Shown: positions 39,912 to 43,901 of the stretch, one piece after another
How positions within the stretch are numbered: position 1 is the first letter of the stretch
Layout: each line of letters begins with the position of its first letter
Assembly (NCBI GenBank): GCA_022545895.1
Contig: JAKEIK010000307.1
Span: forward strand, 1 to 43,901
Direction of reading: 5' to 3'
From: Nitrososphaeraceae archaeon
GTDB taxonomy: Archaea > Thermoproteota > Nitrososphaeria > Nitrososphaerales > Nitrososphaeraceae
DNA: 43,901 nt
Made by a program: the position numbers and the translations under genes
Notes under the pieces: model-generated
The model's database searches: none
What the model was told of the DNA's origin: nothing
Seen by the model: the letters and a program-made list of their open reading frames with translations, nothing else

Positions 39912-41264
39912 TTGAATAATTCTATGCAGAATAGAATTCTATATTTGACAATCTCTAGCATACTTTTAATTCTCATTTCTGCAGTTTTCGCACAACGTAC
40001 TTCCGTCCTCGCTCAAGATACTACAACAACAAATAGCAACGTACCTAAACTCAAGGATGCAAGTCTGAAAGTAGAGAAAATTCTTACCGGCCTTAATTTA
40101 CCAACCAACATTGCGTTCATAGACAATAAGGACTTCATAATACTCGAGAAGAATGGTACGGTCAAAATGGCAGTTGATGGTAACGTCATTGATAAACCAT
40201 TGTTGAAGGTCAATGTATCAAACGGATTCTTTCAAGGCATGTTAGGAATTGCAATTGCGCACTCTAATAAGAATATTAATGCGACTGCTACTAGTAGTAG
40301 GGAACCACTATCTGTTTTCCTCTTTTATACTGAAGACAAGGGAAATGGGAATACTCCAATTGGAAATAGGCTTTATCGATATGAGCTAGTAAATGACAAA
40401 TTGATCAATCCAAAATTGTTACTCGATTTGCCAGCAATACCAAATTCATACGGTAATGGTGGAGCCATTACTATTGGTTCGGATAATTATATTTACCTAA
40501 CGATAGGTTCGGCTAGTACTGATAATTATCATCCTCATACTATGACACTTAATTACAGAAATAGTACGATAGTCGATGGAAGAGCAGGAATACTTAGAAT
40601 AACACAGGATGGCAAACCCGTAGGTCATGGGATCCTAGGTGATAAATATCCGTTAAATCTCTATTATGCGTACGGAATAGAGAATAGTTATGGTATCGAT
40701 TTTGATCCTGTAACGAATAACTTATGGGATGTTGAAAATGATGGCAGTCTCAATGATGAAGTAAATCTCGTCAAGCCAGGATTTAATAGCGGATATGGAA
40801 TGATTACAGGTTTGAGTGTCGAGTCTCCGGCAGTTCCTCCTGCTCTCGTTAATTTTAGCGGAAAGGGGATCTACAAGGATCCAGAATTTGTATGGGTTAA
40901 AAAACCAGTTGTAACAGGAATGAAATTCCTTACGTCAGATAAATTGGGTAACCAATATCAGGATGACCTGTTCATAGGAGGATTTCTAGATGGCAGGATA
41001 TATCACTTTCGTCTAAATGCAGATAGAACCCATCTAGAATTACCACAATCTCTCAGTTCACGATCTCTAGCCTCGTCTGACCTTCCTAAAGCCGAGCCCA
41101 TAATATTTGGTGAGGGCTTTGGAGGGATTAGCAATCTCGTTGTAAGTCCTGATGGATATTTATATGTAGTATCGGTCGGAACTGGGAATATCTATAGAAT
41201 CGATTCAGCTAATACTTCTAAGACATCTTCTACTAGCACCACATCTTCTAACTTTCACTCTTGA
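39912..41264 (+). CDS. secreted glucose/sorbosone-dehydrogenase-like (PQQ-type beta-propeller) protein
   Basis: signal peptide; LKVEKILTGLNLPTNIAFID, YAYGIENSYGIDFDPVTNNLWDVENDGS, DEVNLVKPGFNSGYG, VSPDGYLYVVSVGTGNIYRI. Confidence 0.85.
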   Translation: MNNSMQNRILYLTISSILLILISAVFAQRTSVLAQDTTTTNSNVPKLKDASLKVEKILTGLNLPTNIAFIDNKDFIILEKNGTVKMAVDGNVIDKPLLKVNVSNGFFQGMLGIAIAHSNKNINATATSSREPLSVFLFYTEDKGNGNTPIGNRLYRYELVNDKLINPKLLLDLPAIPNSYGNGGAITIGSDNYIYLTIGSASTDNYHPHTMTLNYRNSTIVDGRAGILRITQDGKPVGHGILGDKYPLNLYYAYGIENSYGIDFDPVTNNLWDVENDGSLNDEVNLVKPGFNSGYGMITGLSVESPAVPPALVNFSGKGIYKDPEFVWVKKPVVTGMKFLTSDKLGNQYQDDLFIGGFLDGRIYHFRLNADRTHLELPQSLSSRSLASSDLPKAEPIIFGEGFGGISNLVVSPDGYLYVVSVGTGNIYRIDSANTSKTSSTSTTSSNFHS

Positions 41265-41341
41265 TTATTGATATTAGCTCAAGTAGAGTTAGCTCGAAGT
41301 AGTGATGAAACCTTATTTACGTCTGATATGATTTAGGATGC

Positions 41342-42565
41342 ATGGGAAGGTTAAAGAATTCAGGATTTGCAGTTAAAAAATACCTCTTCTCAGCATTTAC
41401 TTCATTTAGTATTATTATATTACTATTACTATTGCTATTACTATTTATCTCGTCTTCTCCTTTTCATAAGACTTTTGCTGCGTCAACTGCTTTTGAACTC
41501 CAAGCCTTGAGTGATCAGGGAAATGATTGGGTTCAAACTTATGGTAATGACAGTACCCACTTAAAGTCTGATTATGCAAACATACTGGAAACAGATTATC
41601 TTAGTGATGGAAAAACTCTAAAGGCTACATTTTGGTTAGCACCAAATTTGGAAAATGCTACTACATACAATCAACCATTTAAAAGGATTAGTTATGGCAT
41701 GCTTATTAATCTTGCTAGCAAGAATATAAATACAGGATATAACGGAGCCGATTACGACTATTATATTGAAGCAGTTAATGGAAAATGGAGTGAATATCTT
41801 TACCAACTATCATCAACAGGTGCTTATGTTCTTATAGATTCTAAGATAAACTATTCACAGCCTTTTGGTGGTCCTACAATAGGACCTGGATATGTTAAAC
41901 TACAGCTAAATCTAAGTTCTATAAATTATCCTAGCGAATACGGTATATTATTCTATACAGCAGAATCGTACAAATCCAATGAAGTTAGAGATTTTACGAG
42001 CTGGGTTGCTATTCCTCCCTCTACTATGAAGATATTAACATCACCAAACGATATAGTCATAAGACAAGGAGAACAACAATTAATTCCGGCTGAGATTTTT
42101 TCGATCTTTTCTAATAATGTTACTAGTATAACTTTCAATCAAGGCAATAATAATGTCGGTTCAGATTTCAACTCTAGCGGCTTGCATGTATCTATCCAAA
42201 GAATTGAACCTCCATTATTTAACGTAGAAGTTCCTTTACAAACACCCGTAGGCATATACACTGTACCGTTCACGGCTTCAGTATTGATACAAACAACAGT
42301 TACATCGACAAAGCCTATATTTAACCACACAGTAAGTGGATTTGTAGATCCAGAGTTTCAGTCATCCAAAAAATATCCAACGATTGGGTATATAACCAAT
42401 CCATTGATGAATTTAACAATTACTGTAATACCACCACTTACTATTAATGACAAATTTAAGGACTTTTGGAGTATATACGGACAACCCATAAGTATTGTCT
42501 TGGGAGGATTTGCAGGAGGCTTTGCGTCACTAGTGTTTGGAAGAATTAGAAGTAGAACAACATAA
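41342..42565 (+). CDS. surface/secreted protein with C-terminal membrane anchor
   Basis: N-terminal hydrophobic signal and C-terminal TM segment PISIVLGGFAGGFASLVFGRIRSRTT. Confidence 0.65.
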   Translation: MGRLKNSGFAVKKYLFSAFTSFSIIILLLLLLLLFISSSPFHKTFAASTAFELQALSDQGNDWVQTYGNDSTHLKSDYANILETDYLSDGKTLKATFWLAPNLENATTYNQPFKRISYGMLINLASKNINTGYNGADYDYYIEAVNGKWSEYLYQLSSTGAYVLIDSKINYSQPFGGPTIGPGYVKLQLNLSSINYPSEYGILFYTAESYKSNEVRDFTSWVAIPPSTMKILTSPNDIVIRQGEQQLIPAEIFSIFSNNVTSITFNQGNNNVGSDFNSSGLHVSIQRIEPPLFNVEVPLQTPVGIYTVPFTASVLIQTTVTSTKPIFNHTVSGFVDPEFQSSKKYPTIGYITNPLMNLTITVIPPLTINDKFKDFWSIYGQPISIVLGGFAGGFASLVFGRIRSRTT

Positions 42566-42708
42566 TTTGAAATTTTCCTAAAGATTAAAAAATAAAGATA
42601 GCATCACAGTTTTTGTTCTATACAACTGGGATGTTAGTAATCTGAAACTTGTATTTGAGGTTTCTTTGGTTAAACTGCACTCAAGGTTAGTAATTATGAC
42701 ATTTGAAT

Positions 42709-42763
42709 TATTCTCGAGGTGGGATTCGAACCTGTTGTTTCACTGGAGGGTTCATACATGGAT
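42709..42763 (-). repeat. tRNA T-arm-like dispersed repeat, copy 3
   Basis: tattctcgaggtgggattcgaacctgttgtttcactggagggttcatac; close to copy 1 over about 49 bp. Confidence 0.6.
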
Positions 42764-42775
42764 TGAATTTGTATA

Positions 42776-43495
42776 TTATTTACCATACTCATCATGACGA
42801 TGCACCCAAAACTGAGGGAATTCATGACCAGCCTCATCTCGTCCCTTAGGAACTAGGTCGAGGTAGTGATACGCCACATTCAACATATCGATACCCCGTG
42901 CATAAGCTGAGTAGGTATGAAACACGTGATCTGCAGAATCTTTGTAAAATACACTGACTCCCTCCCGCTCTGAACTGAGCGTATCTTGCAAATTATAGTT
43001 GTAAAAGCCTTCTTTCCTGTGCAACTCTTCCGGTGTGAATGACACATCATAATCGAAATTGAAATCTGAATCATAAGAAGATACCCACTTGAAATCCCAG
43101 TCCATCCGCTTTTTGTAAGCAGCCAACTTACGATACGGTGCCCGAGAAACAGTGATCATGGTAACGTCTCGTTGATTCAAGTGCACAATTATTTCATTGA
43201 AATTGTCAGCCCAAAAGGAGCAGTGTAAACATCCTGCATCCCAGCTTGGATCAAACATAAAATGATAAACTATCAATTGGCTTCTTCCGTCAAAAAGTTC
43301 TGCCAGAGTTTCTTTACCATTCGGCCCCTCAAAGAAATACTCTTTATTAACAGCCTTCCAAGGCAATTCGCGTCGCTGTTGGTTAAGTTGATCGCGCATT
43401 ACTGTAAACTCTTTTTCCTTCTTTAACAGCGATTTGCGAGCCTTGATCCATTCCTTCTCTGAAACAATCTTGTGATCTACTAACGATTCAGCCAT
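42776..43495 (-). CDS. DUF899-family thioredoxin-like protein
   Basis: LIVYHFMFDPSWDAGCLHCSFWADNFN, VTMITVSRAPYRKLAAYKKRMDWDFKWVSSYDSDFNFDY. Confidence 0.88.
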   Translation of the reverse strand: MAESLVDHKIVSEKEWIKARKSLLKKEKEFTVMRDQLNQQRRELPWKAVNKEYFFEGPNGKETLAELFDGRSQLIVYHFMFDPSWDAGCLHCSFWADNFNEIIVHLNQRDVTMITVSRAPYRKLAAYKKRMDWDFKWVSSYDSDFNFDYDVSFTPEELHRKEGFYNYNLQDTLSSEREGVSVFYKDSADHVFHTYSAYARGIDMLNVAYHYLDLVPKGRDEAGHEFPQFWVHRHDEYGK

Positions 43496-43806
43496 TATTT
43501 TCTTTTCCTTTCCTTGTTTTCAATATATTCCTTCAACGATTTCAACTTATAATCATACATGTCGTCAAAGAATCGTGCAAGCTCTGCGGTGGTCGTTCGG
43601 TTCAATGAGTACAATTTGTTTTTCCCTTCCCTTTTTTCTGTTATCAAATTAGCCTCTTTCAAAATGCGAAGATTAATTGATACTCCTGACATTGTAAAAT
43701 TAAAGTGGTGTGCTATTTCAGTAGGTGTGACGATTTCCTTCTTCTTAAGCAGTAACAATATACGTCTTCTATTATCATCTGAAAGTGCTTTCCAAGGCGA
43801 ACCCAT
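43495..43806 (-). CDS. ArsR-family HTH transcriptional regulator
   Basis: 103 aa winged-HTH: WKALSDDNRRRILLLLKKKEIVTPTEIAHHFNFTMSGVSINLRILKEANLI. Confidence 0.88.
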   Translation of the reverse strand: MGSPWKALSDDNRRRILLLLKKKEIVTPTEIAHHFNFTMSGVSINLRILKEANLITEKREGKNKLYSLNRTTTAELARFFDDMYDYKLKSLKEYIENKERKRK

Positions 43807-43901
43807 ATACGTATTCTATATCTTGATAGTTATAGAACTATATAAATGTTTAAATATATCGACCAATCAGAATAATTGATGTCAGGAGAAGACGAAGTAG
43901 A

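Noticed and set aside
1-43901. CRISPR arrays, transposases/IS elements, rRNA or complete tRNA genes
   Set aside because: Looked for regularly spaced repeats, transposase motifs and cloverleaf-compatible sequences; none convincing by eye. tRNAscan-SE/Infernal/CRISPR finders were not run.

Overview
AT-rich archaeal window. Gene content, short intergenic spacing, TTG/GTG starts and many tiny zinc-finger ORFs suggest a Nitrososphaeria (Thaumarchaeota, Nitrososphaerales-like) chromosome; this lineage call is inference, since no rRNA or complete tRNA is visible. The core is a phosphate/polyphosphate region: a minus-strand pstS-pstC-pstA-pstB-phoU-AbrB/PhoU block (about 13.6-19.5 kb), followed by a plus-strand Ppx/GppA phosphatase, two tandem thymidylate-kinase-like P-loop kinases, SixA-type histidine phosphatases and a CHAD protein (20.7-27.6 kb). 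Flanking genes include an FTR1-type permease, an F420-dependent NADP reductase-like protein, an AN1 finger-M50 protease fusion, cupins, an HD-domain protein with a GNAT-like C-terminus, endonuclease V, a Zn/Mn-type ABC transporter, a TMEM175-like protein, an alpha/beta hydrolase, a membrane/C2H2/NDH-2-like fusion, a sorbosone-dehydrogenase-like protein, and an ArsR-DUF899 pair. Most notable: (i) the putative polyphosphate module with a kinase pair whose second member has Arg in place of the Walker A Lys; (ii) about a dozen Cys/His microproteins, several below the supplied ORF cutoff; (iii) a 31-bp repeat with a perfect 14-bp palindrome upstream of two genes; (iv) dispersed tRNA T-arm-like repeats; (v) several oxidoreductase gene remnants in 'intergenic' DNA; (vi) ORFs with good domains but no canonical start codon.
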